Below, one piece after another: positions 9,111 through 17,253 of a DNA stretch of 64,000 nucleotides; the first letter of the stretch is position 1, and the number at the start of each line of letters is the position of its first letter. A program made the position numbers and the translations under genes. The DNA comes from G963662905 sp963662905 (GTDB lineage: Bacteria; Bacteroidota; Bacteroidia; Bacteroidales; WRLA01), in assembly GCA_963662905.2 (NCBI GenBank), contig CAXXFD010000003.1, forward strand, positions 806,001-870,000, in the 5' to 3' direction. Under the pieces are notes generated by a model, which did no database searches, was not told the origin of the DNA, and saw only the letters and a program-made list of their open reading frames with translations.

Positions 9111-12100
9111 ATGAAGAATTTTAACTTTTTCCCACTACTCATTTGCATAGCCCTTATAGGCTACAGCATCCGGCTAAATGCAGAATCTTCTTCAGGCGGC
9201 AACGGATTACAGGACAATCCTTCACAGATTGCCAACAAAACCGGGCTAGAAAAATACGCCCCGGCTCAGCGCGACAAAGAAGCAAACTGCCAGCAAACTG
9301 CGGACAATAAAGCTGAACTGCAAAAACAGGCCAATTTCAATAATTTATGGAGCTTAACCCCCATAGTAAACAGTGACGAACCTTCCCTCCAAAATAAAAA
9401 CAGGTCATTTGATCCAAGTCCGGCGGATGAGGCTATTGATGTTTCGGTAAATATTATGCTGCAGTGGTATTTTGACTGGCCCCCCCCCTTTACGTACGAG
9501 TTATATCTTGGAACTGTAGGCAATATGCAAAAAGTAAAGGAAGGGACTATTAATAGCGATATAGGAAATTATCAATGCCAGAATCTGGATCCTGCTACCA
9601 TATACAATTGGCAGGTAAAGGAATATAGCCCTACAGGAACGCTGGTAGCGAATACCATCTGGTCATTTACCACAGGCGCACCCCTGAACCTGACCTATCT
9701 CAGCCCAGAGGACGGGGCTACTGATGTGCCTGTAGCTGTTAGCCTGCAATGGCATAACAGCGAGGATGCAGAGAGCTATGATCTATACTTTGGCGAAACA
9801 GGCAATATGGTGGAAGTGGCATCAGGGGAAGCCGGCATTAACAAAAGCTACCAGCCATCTAATGTAGATTATGAAACGGAATATCAATGGCAAATCATTG
9901 AAACTGTGCCCGGCTCTGTAGGAACAGGACCAATATGGAGTTTTACTACCGTGGACTACCCTGTTGGCCAATTAACCTACCTCAGCCCGGAAGACGGAGC
10001 CACAGAGGTGCCCTTAGATGTAACCCTCAGTTGGCACAACAGCCCGGATGCACTAAGCTATGACCTATTTTTAGGCCAGGCAGGAAATACATCAAAAGTG
10101 GCATCAGGTCAGGCCGGCGCATTCAAAAGCTATGAAGCAAACGGTTTAAAGTACAATACTACCTATGAATGGGAAATTATTGAATACTTTTCGGGGGGAG
10201 GTGGCGCCGCCGGCTCTTCCCTGAGCTTCTCTACAGTAAGCAATTGCCTGCAAAATCCGGTTCCTGATGCAAATACGGCTTATCATTCCAAATACGATAG
10301 ACATTTTGAATGGGATGAAGTATATGGTGCTACGGGATATAAAATTACCGTTTGGGAAGCCGGAATGGGAGGCGACGTTGTTGTGGATCATGTACCGTGC
10401 GCAACAAACCAATATGATTACCCGGGAGTTTGGGAGACCGGGCAATCCTATGCCTGGAATGTGGAAGTGGTATCACCTTACTTCGGGAATCCCTGCCCGG
10501 CTGTATTCTGGGGATTTACTATCGTAGATGAATTAACAGAAATAGACTCCTATAATGATTTATTACTTTTATCGCAATTTCCGGATTATTGGCAAGAAGG
10601 AGCCAGTTTGCTGCAAACTGCCGATATTGACGCATCCTCTTCTGCTTATCTCGATGACTCGGACGATAATAATGATGGCAATAAATACAACGATCCCAAC
10701 GATCTTACATCTGCCGGAACGAATGATGGCTTTAACCCTATTGGCACCCAATATATAGGCCAGAGCTTTAAAAGCAATTACAATGGCAACAACAACACCA
10801 TCAGCGGCTTAACCATTAACAGGACGGATCAGGATGCTATTGGTTTTATTAGTTTTTCTGATGGCCTAAACCAAACCCTAAGCAATATAAGACTGGAAGA
10901 TGCGGTGATCAATGGGGGAGACCAATGTGGAATACTTGCCGGAATACTATACTATACACCTGTCACCAACTGCAGGGTAAACGGAACAGTGAGCGGCAAC
11001 GTGTCTGTAGGATTACTTGCAGGGTGGGTTTTGGGCATCAATGATAACCCAAATACCATATCGAACTGCAGTGCAAATGGTTCCGTTTACGCCCAGTTTT
11101 ATGCCGGTGGGTTCATCGGCTTAGCGCAAGGAGTGACCTCTATTAATCAGAGTTTCGCCTCTGCGAATGTAAATGGCATAAATTATGTTGCCGGATTCAT
11201 TGGCTTCCACGACGGACTGGCATCTCCTATTAACGATTGCTATGCAATGGGCAATGTTATCAGGACATCAAGCTCTAATAGTCAACTAGCCGGATTTATT
11301 AACCCAATGGATGACGCATCAATCTCCAACTGCTATTCGACTGTAAGTGTATCCGGCAACGATTGGGCACCTACAGACAAGGGCTTTTTGGGATTTCACC
11401 CAGGTGTATATGCCGAGCTCCACAACAATTATTGGGACACAGAAAGCAGCGGGCAAAGCTCATCCCCAGAACAGGGTATTGGCCAAATCGAGGGCAAAAC
11501 CACGGCACAGATGCAGCAGCAGGCCACTTTCGAAAACTGGGATTTTGAGGATACCTGGGCCATCAACCCGGCCTATAACGATGGCTATCCCTACCTGCAA
11601 TGGCAAGACTGTTTCAACCCCACCGACGGAGGCAGCATTGGCTCAGAGCAAAGCATCTGCGAAGGCAATACGCCCGAAGCACTTACCAGCATCGCTCCGG
11701 CAAGCGGATATCTCGGAACACTCGAATACAAATGGCAGTACTCCACCACAAGCGTAAGCACAGGCTTCGAAAATATCGACAACAGCAACAGTACCGGCTA
11801 TGCCCCGGGAGCATTAAATGAAACCACCTGGTTCCGACGCCTCGCACGTGTTACCGGCATTCCCGGATGGTCGGAAGCTACTCCATCTAATGTAGTACAA
11901 ATCAATGTTATCCCATCAATTATCTATATTACCGAAAACGGCGGGGCATCCCTGCAGGACGGAACAAGCTGGGAAACAGCCTACGATAAAAACCATCTGC
12001 AACAGGCTCTTGATGATGCCTGCCAGGAAATATGGGTAGCAGCCGGAACCTATACCCCCACTACCGAAGCAGGTGGCAGCGGCGACCGCTATAAAACATT

Positions 12101-14429
12101 CCAAATGAAAGAAGGCATCGCACTTTATGGCGGTTTTGCCGGAACAGAAAGCAGCAGTTACGACAAATCGCTGCGCGACTTTGAAAGCAACGAAACCATC
12201 CTCAGCGGCGATATCGGAATACCCGATGACAATAGCGACAACTCCTATCATGTGTTTTATCATCCCAACGGACTTGGCCTCACTTCCGCCACACTGATCG
12301 ACGGTTTTACCATTTGCGACGGTAATGCCAATGGAAGCAACCCGCATTACGACGGAGGCGGGGTTTATAGCTACAACAATGCTCCGGAAATTAAAAACTG
12401 CGTCTTCAAAAACAATAATGCCACCTATTATGGAGGAGGATATGCCAATTATTATGGGGCTTCACAATTTACCAATTGCCGCTTCAGCAATAACACAGCC
12501 TATTCCGGTGCAGGATTTTTTAACTTCCCGGCTGATGCCACACTTACCAACTGCCTTATCGATAACAACCAGGCAAGCCATCAAGGTGGGGGCATTTATA
12601 ACCAGGAAGCCAGCATCACCTTGATCAATAACAGTATTTGCAATAATCAGTCGGGCACCATTGGCGGCGGTATTTACAATTGGATGTCAGAAGACATTGT
12701 AACCATCAACAACTCCGTTCTGTGGGGAAACAGCGCAACAAACTCTGGAAATCAACTTTATAATGACTGGGAACCTAATGGTCAGTTGCTGATTAATTAC
12801 TCCTGCTATGCCAATGGAGCTAATGATATTGAAGGAACGGTTAGCCCCAGCAATTGCACCAACAACAACCCATTGTTTGTAAATACTGCGCAGGAAGATT
12901 TCAGGCTTTTGGGCAATTCACCTGCCGTAAACAGTGGCAACAACAGCTATAACGCTACAGCGACCGACATCCGCGGGCAAGTACGCATACAGGATGTTAC
13001 CATTGATATGGGCGCATACGAATGGACCAATGGCGTGGATCCCATGGCGCAATATTCCTGGACAGGGAACATCAGCAGTGCCTGGAACGAAACCGGAAAC
13101 TGGTCGGAAGGCCAACTGCCCACCGCCGATTATGATGCAGTTATTCCCACAGGTTTAGGAAATTATCCGCTTATTGCGCAAGGTGTCGGAGCCAATTGCC
13201 TCGGCATGGAAGTGCAATCCGGCGCATCCTTGACCATTAGCCCCGGAGGATCGCTTATCACCTATGGCAATATCACCAACAACGGAGCCATCAATGTGCA
13301 GCGAAGCATCAGCAATGATAACTGGCACCTGATTTCATCTCCCCTTTCCAATGCTACTGCCGCCTTATTTACCGGCGACTATCTGCAATATTATAATGGC
13401 GACTGGGTCGATATTACCGATCCGGCAACAGCGCTCAGCCCGGCCAAAGGATATTCCCTCTGGAGCGTGGCAAAAAACGATACCTACAGCTTCACAGGAA
13501 ACCCGAACACAGGAAACCAAAGCCATGGCATTACAGCCAATGAGTGGAACCTGCTCGGTAACCCTTACCCATCGCCCATCGACTGGTCGCTATTAGACGA
13601 TACTTATGGCGCAGTGTATTATTGGGATCCCTCAACTCAAAACAATAAAAGCTGGAACAATGACGAAGGAGCCGGTGTGCAATATGTGCCTGCCATGCAG
13701 GGGTTCTGGATCAAACCAACTGCCGGCGGATCATTCAGCCTGAACAATGACCACCGAACACATAATGGCAGCACTACCTACTACAAAAACAAAACAGCAC
13801 TCCCCTACTCCATTGAACTTCAGGTTGATGCCGAAAACGACTATTACGACCAGCTTTTCATCGTACTCGACGAAAACACCACCGAAGCTTTCGATTTTCA
13901 TTATGACGCATGGAAACTGTTTACTTCTTCGGAGCAGGTGCCACAGCTCTATTCTTTCACAGGAAGCAAAAGGCTCTCCATCGACCGCAGGCCACAATGC
14001 AATGAAATACCCCTTGGTTTTTATTGCGGCGAAAGCGGTGCGTTCAGCATCAAAGTCAATGAAATGACAGATTTCAGCAAGCTGCTGCTCGAAGACACCA
14101 AACTCAATATCTTCCACGACCTCACAAAAGGCGCGTACCCATTCGACTGGAGCTTAACCGACGATGAAACACGCTTTAAACTGCACCTGAACACTACTGC
14201 TGTGCAAGAAACCGAGACCAATGAACTGCATGCCTATGTTTCCGGTGACAACATCATCATCCGGACCGAACAACTGCCGCAGCAAATCACCCTCACCGAC
14301 ATCGCAGGAAGGACGCTGGGCATTTGGGAAAGCACAGAAAGCATCCCCGCACCGGAAACCGCCGGGCTTTATCTAATCACGGTGGAGATGGACATTCAAC
14401 GAATAACGCGAAAAATCACAATACAGTAA
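9111..14429 (+). CDS. giant multidomain surface protein, T9SS cargo
   Basis: 1,772 aa. A signal peptide (residues 1-24, ending near LNAE) is followed by three fibronectin-like modules (about 100-380) that begin with variants of YLSPEDGATDVPVxVxLxW. A GLUG-type repeat block (about 530-740) comes next, then an Ig-like segment, and then a right-handed parallel beta-helix with a polymorphic-outer-membrane-like start (SLQDGTSWETAY) and many GGG/NN turns, closing with NSPAVNSGNN and DMGAYEW. A C-terminal T9SS sorting domain ends the protein. It is expected to be exported by T9SS and displayed on the cell surface or shed. The function, probably adhesion or matrix, is not defined. It stands alone, followed by a palindromic terminator-like sequence. 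Confidence 0.85.
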   Translation: MKNFNFFPLLICIALIGYSIRLNAESSSGGNGLQDNPSQIANKTGLEKYAPAQRDKEANCQQTADNKAELQKQANFNNLWSLTPIVNSDEPSLQNKNRSFDPSPADEAIDVSVNIMLQWYFDWPPPFTYELYLGTVGNMQKVKEGTINSDIGNYQCQNLDPATIYNWQVKEYSPTGTLVANTIWSFTTGAPLNLTYLSPEDGATDVPVAVSLQWHNSEDAESYDLYFGETGNMVEVASGEAGINKSYQPSNVDYETEYQWQIIETVPGSVGTGPIWSFTTVDYPVGQLTYLSPEDGATEVPLDVTLSWHNSPDALSYDLFLGQAGNTSKVASGQAGAFKSYEANGLKYNTTYEWEIIEYFSGGGGAAGSSLSFSTVSNCLQNPVPDANTAYHSKYDRHFEWDEVYGATGYKITVWEAGMGGDVVVDHVPCATNQYDYPGVWETGQSYAWNVEVVSPYFGNPCPAVFWGFTIVDELTEIDSYNDLLLLSQFPDYWQEGASLLQTADIDASSSAYLDDSDDNNDGNKYNDPNDLTSAGTNDGFNPIGTQYIGQSFKSNYNGNNNTISGLTINRTDQDAIGFISFSDGLNQTLSNIRLEDAVINGGDQCGILAGILYYTPVTNCRVNGTVSGNVSVGLLAGWVLGINDNPNTISNCSANGSVYAQFYAGGFIGLAQGVTSINQSFASANVNGINYVAGFIGFHDGLASPINDCYAMGNVIRTSSSNSQLAGFINPMDDASISNCYSTVSVSGNDWAPTDKGFLGFHPGVYAELHNNYWDTESSGQSSSPEQGIGQIEGKTTAQMQQQATFENWDFEDTWAINPAYNDGYPYLQWQDCFNPTDGGSIGSEQSICEGNTPEALTSIAPASGYLGTLEYKWQYSTTSVSTGFENIDNSNSTGYAPGALNETTWFRRLARVTGIPGWSEATPSNVVQINVIPSIIYITENGGASLQDGTSWETAYDKNHLQQALDDACQEIWVAAGTYTPTTEAGGSGDRYKTFQMKEGIALYGGFAGTESSSYDKSLRDFESNETILSGDIGIPDDNSDNSYHVFYHPNGLGLTSATLIDGFTICDGNANGSNPHYDGGGVYSYNNAPEIKNCVFKNNNATYYGGGYANYYGASQFTNCRFSNNTAYSGAGFFNFPADATLTNCLIDNNQASHQGGGIYNQEASITLINNSICNNQSGTIGGGIYNWMSEDIVTINNSVLWGNSATNSGNQLYNDWEPNGQLLINYSCYANGANDIEGTVSPSNCTNNNPLFVNTAQEDFRLLGNSPAVNSGNNSYNATATDIRGQVRIQDVTIDMGAYEWTNGVDPMAQYSWTGNISSAWNETGNWSEGQLPTADYDAVIPTGLGNYPLIAQGVGANCLGMEVQSGASLTISPGGSLITYGNITNNGAINVQRSISNDNWHLISSPLSNATAALFTGDYLQYYNGDWVDITDPATALSPAKGYSLWSVAKNDTYSFTGNPNTGNQSHGITANEWNLLGNPYPSPIDWSLLDDTYGAVYYWDPSTQNNKSWNNDEGAGVQYVPAMQGFWIKPTAGGSFSLNNDHRTHNGSTTYYKNKTALPYSIELQVDAENDYYDQLFIVLDENTTEAFDFHYDAWKLFTSSEQVPQLYSFTGSKRLSIDRRPQCNEIPLGFYCGESGAFSIKVNEMTDFSKLLLEDTKLNIFHDLTKGAYPFDWSLTDDETRFKLHLNTTAVQETETNELHAYVSGDNIIIRTEQLPQQITLTDIAGRTLGIWESTESIPAPETAGLYLITVEMDIQRITRKITIQ

Positions 14430-14456
14430 AGACGTACCGAAGCTTCGGTACGTCTT
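14429..14456. terminator. perfect 28-bp palindrome after the giant T9SS gene
   Basis: AAGACGTACCGAAG followed directly by its reverse complement, overlapping the last base of the stop codon. It can fold into a 12-14 bp hairpin. There is no strong T-run after it. Confidence 0.55.
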
Positions 14457-14468
14457 AACGAAAAACCC

Positions 14469-14501
14469 ATTCATCCGATGACTTCGAATCATCGGATGAA
14501 T
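14469..14501. repeat. 33-bp stem-loop repeat, copy 1
   Basis: Arms ATTCATCCGATGA and TCATCGGATGAAT around a short loop. It is the inverse-orientation member of a 33-bp family also found at 14764, 15175, 20729 and 30819. Confidence 0.8.
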
Positions 14502-14515
14502 ATAAAACAAAAAAT

Positions 14516-14737
14516 ATGAAAAAAATCATCACAACCCTCGCAATTGCAATTATGTTTTTGGGCGTGCAAGCCCAGGGCGATGACCCGCCACACCCCAACG
14601 GGGGTGCAAACCCAACCGAAGCCGGTTCCGGAAACAATCCCGTAGGCGGTGGCGCGCCCATTGGCAGCGGAATGGCTGTTTTAATGGCTTTGGGCGCAGC
14701 CTATGGCATTCGGAACTGGAAAAAATCAGCCGATTAA
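14516..14737 (+). CDS. 73-aa exported protein with PID-CTERM-like C-terminal tail, copy 1
   Basis: A signal peptide (KKIITTLAIAIMFLGVQAQ) leads into a short Pro/Gly/Asn-rich linker. The tail is a small motif (GAPIGSG), one hydrophobic segment (MAVLMALGAAYGI) and a basic end (RNWKKS). This plan (signal peptide, flexible middle, motif-TM-basic tail) resembles the PID-CTERM sorting tails of Bacteroidota, though the motif here is PIG, not PID. The protein is almost only sorting signals, so its job is unclear; it may be a small surface or periplasmic anchor. Copy 2 at 20481 differs by one residue (Met to Leu in the membrane segment). The start is supported by identity between copies beginning at this ATG. 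Confidence 0.7.
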   Translation: MKKIITTLAIAIMFLGVQAQGDDPPHPNGGANPTEAGSGNNPVGGGAPIGSGMAVLMALGAAYGIRNWKKSAD

Positions 14738-14763
14738 TACGAAACGGCTATTGGTGTAATCTC

Positions 14764-14796
14764 ATTCATCGGATGGCTTTGCGTCATCCGGTGAAT
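14764..14796. repeat. 33-bp stem-loop repeat, copy 2
   Basis: ATTCATCGGATG pairs with CATCCGGTGAAT including a G-T pair. It lies 26 bases after the 73-aa gene and is identical to the copy at 20729. Confidence 0.8.
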
Positions 14797-14810
14797 TGGG
14801 GTTTTTATAA

Positions 14811-14845
14811 AAGGTTCTACTCGGAATTCCGTGGAAACCTATAAA
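14811..14845 (+). repeat. GGTTCTACT-type dispersed repeat
   Basis: AAGGTTCTACTCGGAATTC and the following bases. Related copies occur at 20776, 26786 and 30431 and inverted at 30757-30784, all in non-coding DNA or at a gene end. Confidence 0.7.
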
Positions 14846-14996
14846 GTATTCAAAGTTTGGAATACAGTTTTAAATACCTATCAAAATTTAGAGAACTAAT
14901 CCGGGACAAACTTTCCAAAGTTTCAAACTTTGAAAAATTTAACCTCCCATACTACCTCAATTTTGATTACCCACAAAAAACCGAGTAAAACCTTAT

Positions 14997-15040
14997 AAAA
15001 AAAAGACCTTCAAGTTTTTGAAAGCTTGAAGGTCTTTTAA
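14997..15040. terminator. bidirectional Rho-independent terminator
   Basis: AAAAGACCTTCAAG (15001-15014) pairs with CTTGAAGGTCTTTT (15025-15038), a perfect 14-bp stem with A and T runs on the two sides. It closes the minus-strand fibre-protein operon. Confidence 0.85.
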
Positions 15041-15066
15041 TCTATAAAAATCTCTTATTCTAATTA

Positions 15067-15198
15067 TTAATGCTTCGCCTCAATTGCCTCAATACGCATG
15101 AGCAAGTCTTCAATAAGCAATTGTTGTTGTTCAATTTTCTGTTGCTGCTCAGCAATTAGTGTAGGCGTAATTCCATTCATCGGATGACTTTGCGTCAT
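15067..15198 (-). pseudogene. coiled-coil tail in frame after the stop of the 422-aa protein
   Basis: A 43-codon open frame with a Gln/Glu/Leu heptad pattern (IAEQQQKIEQQQLLIEDLLM) that looks like the coiled-coil end common in fibre-like Bacteroidota proteins. It is in the same frame as the 422-aa gene whose stop is at 15223-15225, with nine codons between that stop and this ATG. Its start lies inside a 33-bp stem-loop repeat. It may be the cut-off tail of the upstream protein, a tail from an ancestral gene, or a small gene using this ATG. Confidence 0.5.
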
Positions 15199-15207
15199 CC
15201 GATGAAT
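15175..15207. repeat. 33-bp stem-loop repeat, copy 3
   Basis: ATTCATCGGATGA and TCATCCGATGAAT form a perfect stem with flanking CC/GG extending it. Eight T residues follow on the plus strand, so it may also terminate plus-strand transcription. Confidence 0.85.
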
Positions 15208-15222
15208 GGTTTTTTTTAAAAA

Positions 15223-16491
15223 TTATGGACAAGGGATAGCAGTAAAGACCGGTGCTCCTGTATTGGAAACTGTCAAGCGCCAGCAATTACCGTTAGGGGA
15301 TTTTAATATTATACCTTTGGTAACATCTGTCACATAAACATCACCTCCGGTAACAGTCATTTTAGAGGCCGGTTCGTCGGTTCCAATACCAACTTTTCCG
15401 GTATAATCTATAGCCATAACTGACTCAGATAATTGAACATCCTGAGTATTTGCAATACTACTGTTCAAAAAATGGAGTGTTCCACGCGCATAAGTTCCCG
15501 TGCGTTCAAAAGCAATACCGGCTTTTGCATAAAGCAAGTCACCTCCTTCCACAGAGAAAAGCATTCCAGTAGTAGTTAAACCAAAATCATCATTTTCAAG
15601 CCTCAAGGCATAGGTCTCACTGTCATCGCCCTGGCCGGAAGTAGTAATATGAAGGCTGTTTGCAGGTGCCTGATTGCCAATACCAACAGAGCCTAAGCCG
15701 TAATAAATATCCGAATTAACAGTTGTCCACTGGCTATTTATTATTGTTGGTGTATCAATTAAGTCATTATAGCTCCCACTGGTTGCTACATTTGCAAAAA
15801 TCGGCTTTTCCGTAATATCATCCCAGGCAGGAACCCAACTGATAGGGCGGTATAAGCCCTGATGGTTTCCCCAACTATAAGCAGAATCCCAATCCAAAAT
15901 AAGTTCATTTGTTATCCCAAAAGAAGGACTTGCTGTCCATATCGGATCAATTTCGCTGGTCAAAAAACCACTCAAATCCTGATCGCCGGTATTGACTCCG
16001 CTCAAATTATCCAAATTCATAATATCATCTTGCGTAACATCCGCTGCCGGGCTTGCCGAAAATACCGGATCGGTTTCATTGGCAACACTTTCCGCTTCTT
16101 TTGCATGCAGTGCATAAGGAACGCTCAGCAACTGGCTGATGCCGGTGATGGTATAATTTGTACCGCCTTCGGGATCGGTCTCTGTTTTTAGAAAATACGG
16201 CCCTTCTGCCCAGTTAATTGCTGAAAAAGTTCCGCTCAGCACATCGCCCATACCAATTTCTATGCTCAAAAGTCCATTTTTATTGGTTAGCACAGATTGC
16301 GTTTCCACATAAACCGCCGTACCACTTGCCGATCCCTGCAAAATACTTATTTGCATATTTATCGTCGCATCCGTGATCAGGTTCCCATTGATATCACGCA
16401 CAACGGCCTGATAGGACATTTTTTCCGGTGACTGGGCAAAAAGGCTGTAAGCCATTAATATTGCAAATAAAAATATAGATATACGTTTCAT
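15223..16491 (-). CDS. fibre-like exported protein, short paralogue
   Basis: 422 aa with a signal peptide (residues 1-19, ending LFAQ). The N-terminal about 140 residues (SYQAVVRDINGNLI, NMQISILQG, SVPYALHAKEAES) form a domain widespread at the start of Bacteroidota tail-fibre-like surface proteins. One or two NLSGVNTGDQD units follow, then a segment with VGIGTDEPASKMTVTGG typical of phage tail-fibre and collagen-type stalks. The first 140 residues are almost identical at DNA level to the 658-aa paralogue at 17254. AGGGGGATT upstream looks like a real ribosome binding site, which is uncommon in this phylum. It is the last gene of a three-gene operon. The function is not known; a structural role is likely. 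Confidence 0.7.
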   Translation of the reverse strand: MKRISIFLFAILMAYSLFAQSPEKMSYQAVVRDINGNLITDATINMQISILQGSASGTAVYVETQSVLTNKNGLLSIEIGMGDVLSGTFSAINWAEGPYFLKTETDPEGGTNYTITGISQLLSVPYALHAKEAESVANETDPVFSASPAADVTQDDIMNLDNLSGVNTGDQDLSGFLTSEIDPIWTASPSFGITNELILDWDSAYSWGNHQGLYRPISWVPAWDDITEKPIFANVATSGSYNDLIDTPTIINSQWTTVNSDIYYGLGSVGIGNQAPANSLHITTSGQGDDSETYALRLENDDFGLTTTGMLFSVEGGDLLYAKAGIAFERTGTYARGTLHFLNSSIANTQDVQLSESVMAIDYTGKVGIGTDEPASKMTVTGGDVYVTDVTKGIILKSPNGNCWRLTVSNTGAPVFTAIPCP

Positions 16492-16503
16492 AATTGAATC
16501 CCC

Positions 16504-17001
16504 CTAATTTTTAATGATTTTAAATGTTTTTAATTCTTTGCTGTGATCCACAACTTTTAAAAGATATACACCCGCAGGCAATTGAGCCATGTTGATGGTG
16601 CTCTGCACTTTGGAAATACCGGCCTGCTGCACGCATTGGCCGCTCAGGTTATAGAGCTTGTAGCTTAAAAGCCGGTTTTGGCAATCGCCAACATCCAGCA
16701 CAAGGTATTTGCTTGCCGGATTGGGATAGGCTTTCAGCGATAGCGATATATCCGCAGCCTCATCCATTCCCGTAACTATGGAAATCTCGTAAGGCTGCTG
16801 CACCCCTTCGGACAAATAGGCATTTTTGGCCCAAAGGGTTTGATAAGCAATCTGCCCAACAGTATAACACATTGTGCCCCCACTGCCCGAGGCATTTCCC
16901 CCTACGGGACTTATTGCTTCCTGAGCCTGTACTTCCGGCCTGCAAAAGGCAAATAGAAGCAGCGCGCTCAGTGCAATTAATTTACTCTTCCCTAATCTCA
17001 T
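16504..17001 (-). CDS. small T9SS type A sorting-domain protein
   Basis: 165 aa. A signal peptide (residues 1-26, ending QAQ) leads into a short SGSGGTMCYTVGQIAYQT segment. A complete C-terminal sorting domain of about 85 residues follows: AYPNPASKYLVLDV, then LYNLSGQCVQQ and LPAGVYLLKV. Little remains besides the two export signals. GGAGG lies about 8 bases before the ATG. The last 115 residues are nearly identical to the paralogue at 19243, while the signal peptides differ. It is followed 12 bases later by the fibre-like gene, so the two are probably co-expressed and may act together at the surface. Confidence 0.8.
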   Translation of the reverse strand: MRLGKSKLIALSALLLFAFCRPEVQAQEAISPVGGNASGSGGTMCYTVGQIAYQTLWAKNAYLSEGVQQPYEISIVTGMDEAADISLSLKAYPNPASKYLVLDVGDCQNRLLSYKLYNLSGQCVQQAGISKVQSTINMAQLPAGVYLLKVVDHSKELKTFKIIKN

Positions 17002-17015
17002 AAATCCTCCTTTTT

Positions 17016-17183
17016 TTATTGGTTAATGTATAATGACTTGCAAATCCACCGAAACAATTGATAAAACAGGTCTTTCTTTTTCAGGGAATCTTTATTTTGA
17101 TGATCCAAAGAATCCCTTCGCGTCAATGGATGCTTCATTAAAGCACTCATCAGCTTTTCCATTGCTTTATTGATGTTTACCAT
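17016..17183 (-). CDS. 55-aa predicted helical protein, first gene of the operon
   Basis: ATG at 17183, stop TAA at 17016-17018. The protein contains KAMEKLMSALMKHPL and ends RWICKSLYINQ. It aligns along its length with the small protein at 19754-19951 (QAMEKLLNALEKHPL and RICKSLHI), although the DNA has diverged. Conservation of the protein between two otherwise rearranged operon copies is good evidence that it is translated. Its stop lies 14 bases before the next ATG, close to that gene's GGAGG. No known domain is recognised. Confidence 0.65.
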   Translation of the reverse strand: MVNINKAMEKLMSALMKHPLTRRDSLDHQNKDSLKKKDLFYQLFRWICKSLYINQ

Positions 17184-17253
17184 TGCAGTAGAGCCTAGTG
17201 CTTGTCTATAATGTGGGGTTTCTGAGAAAGCTCAACCTGCAACCATCTGCGAA

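Larger units (their letters stand above)
14516..14871 (+). repeat. 356-bp direct repeat, left copy
   Basis: From the ATG of the 73-aa gene through its 3' stem-loop and the GGTTCTACT repeat to about 14871, the sequence is nearly identical to 20481-20836. Flanking sequence on both sides differs. The copies are 5,965 bases apart in the same orientation. Confidence 0.9.
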
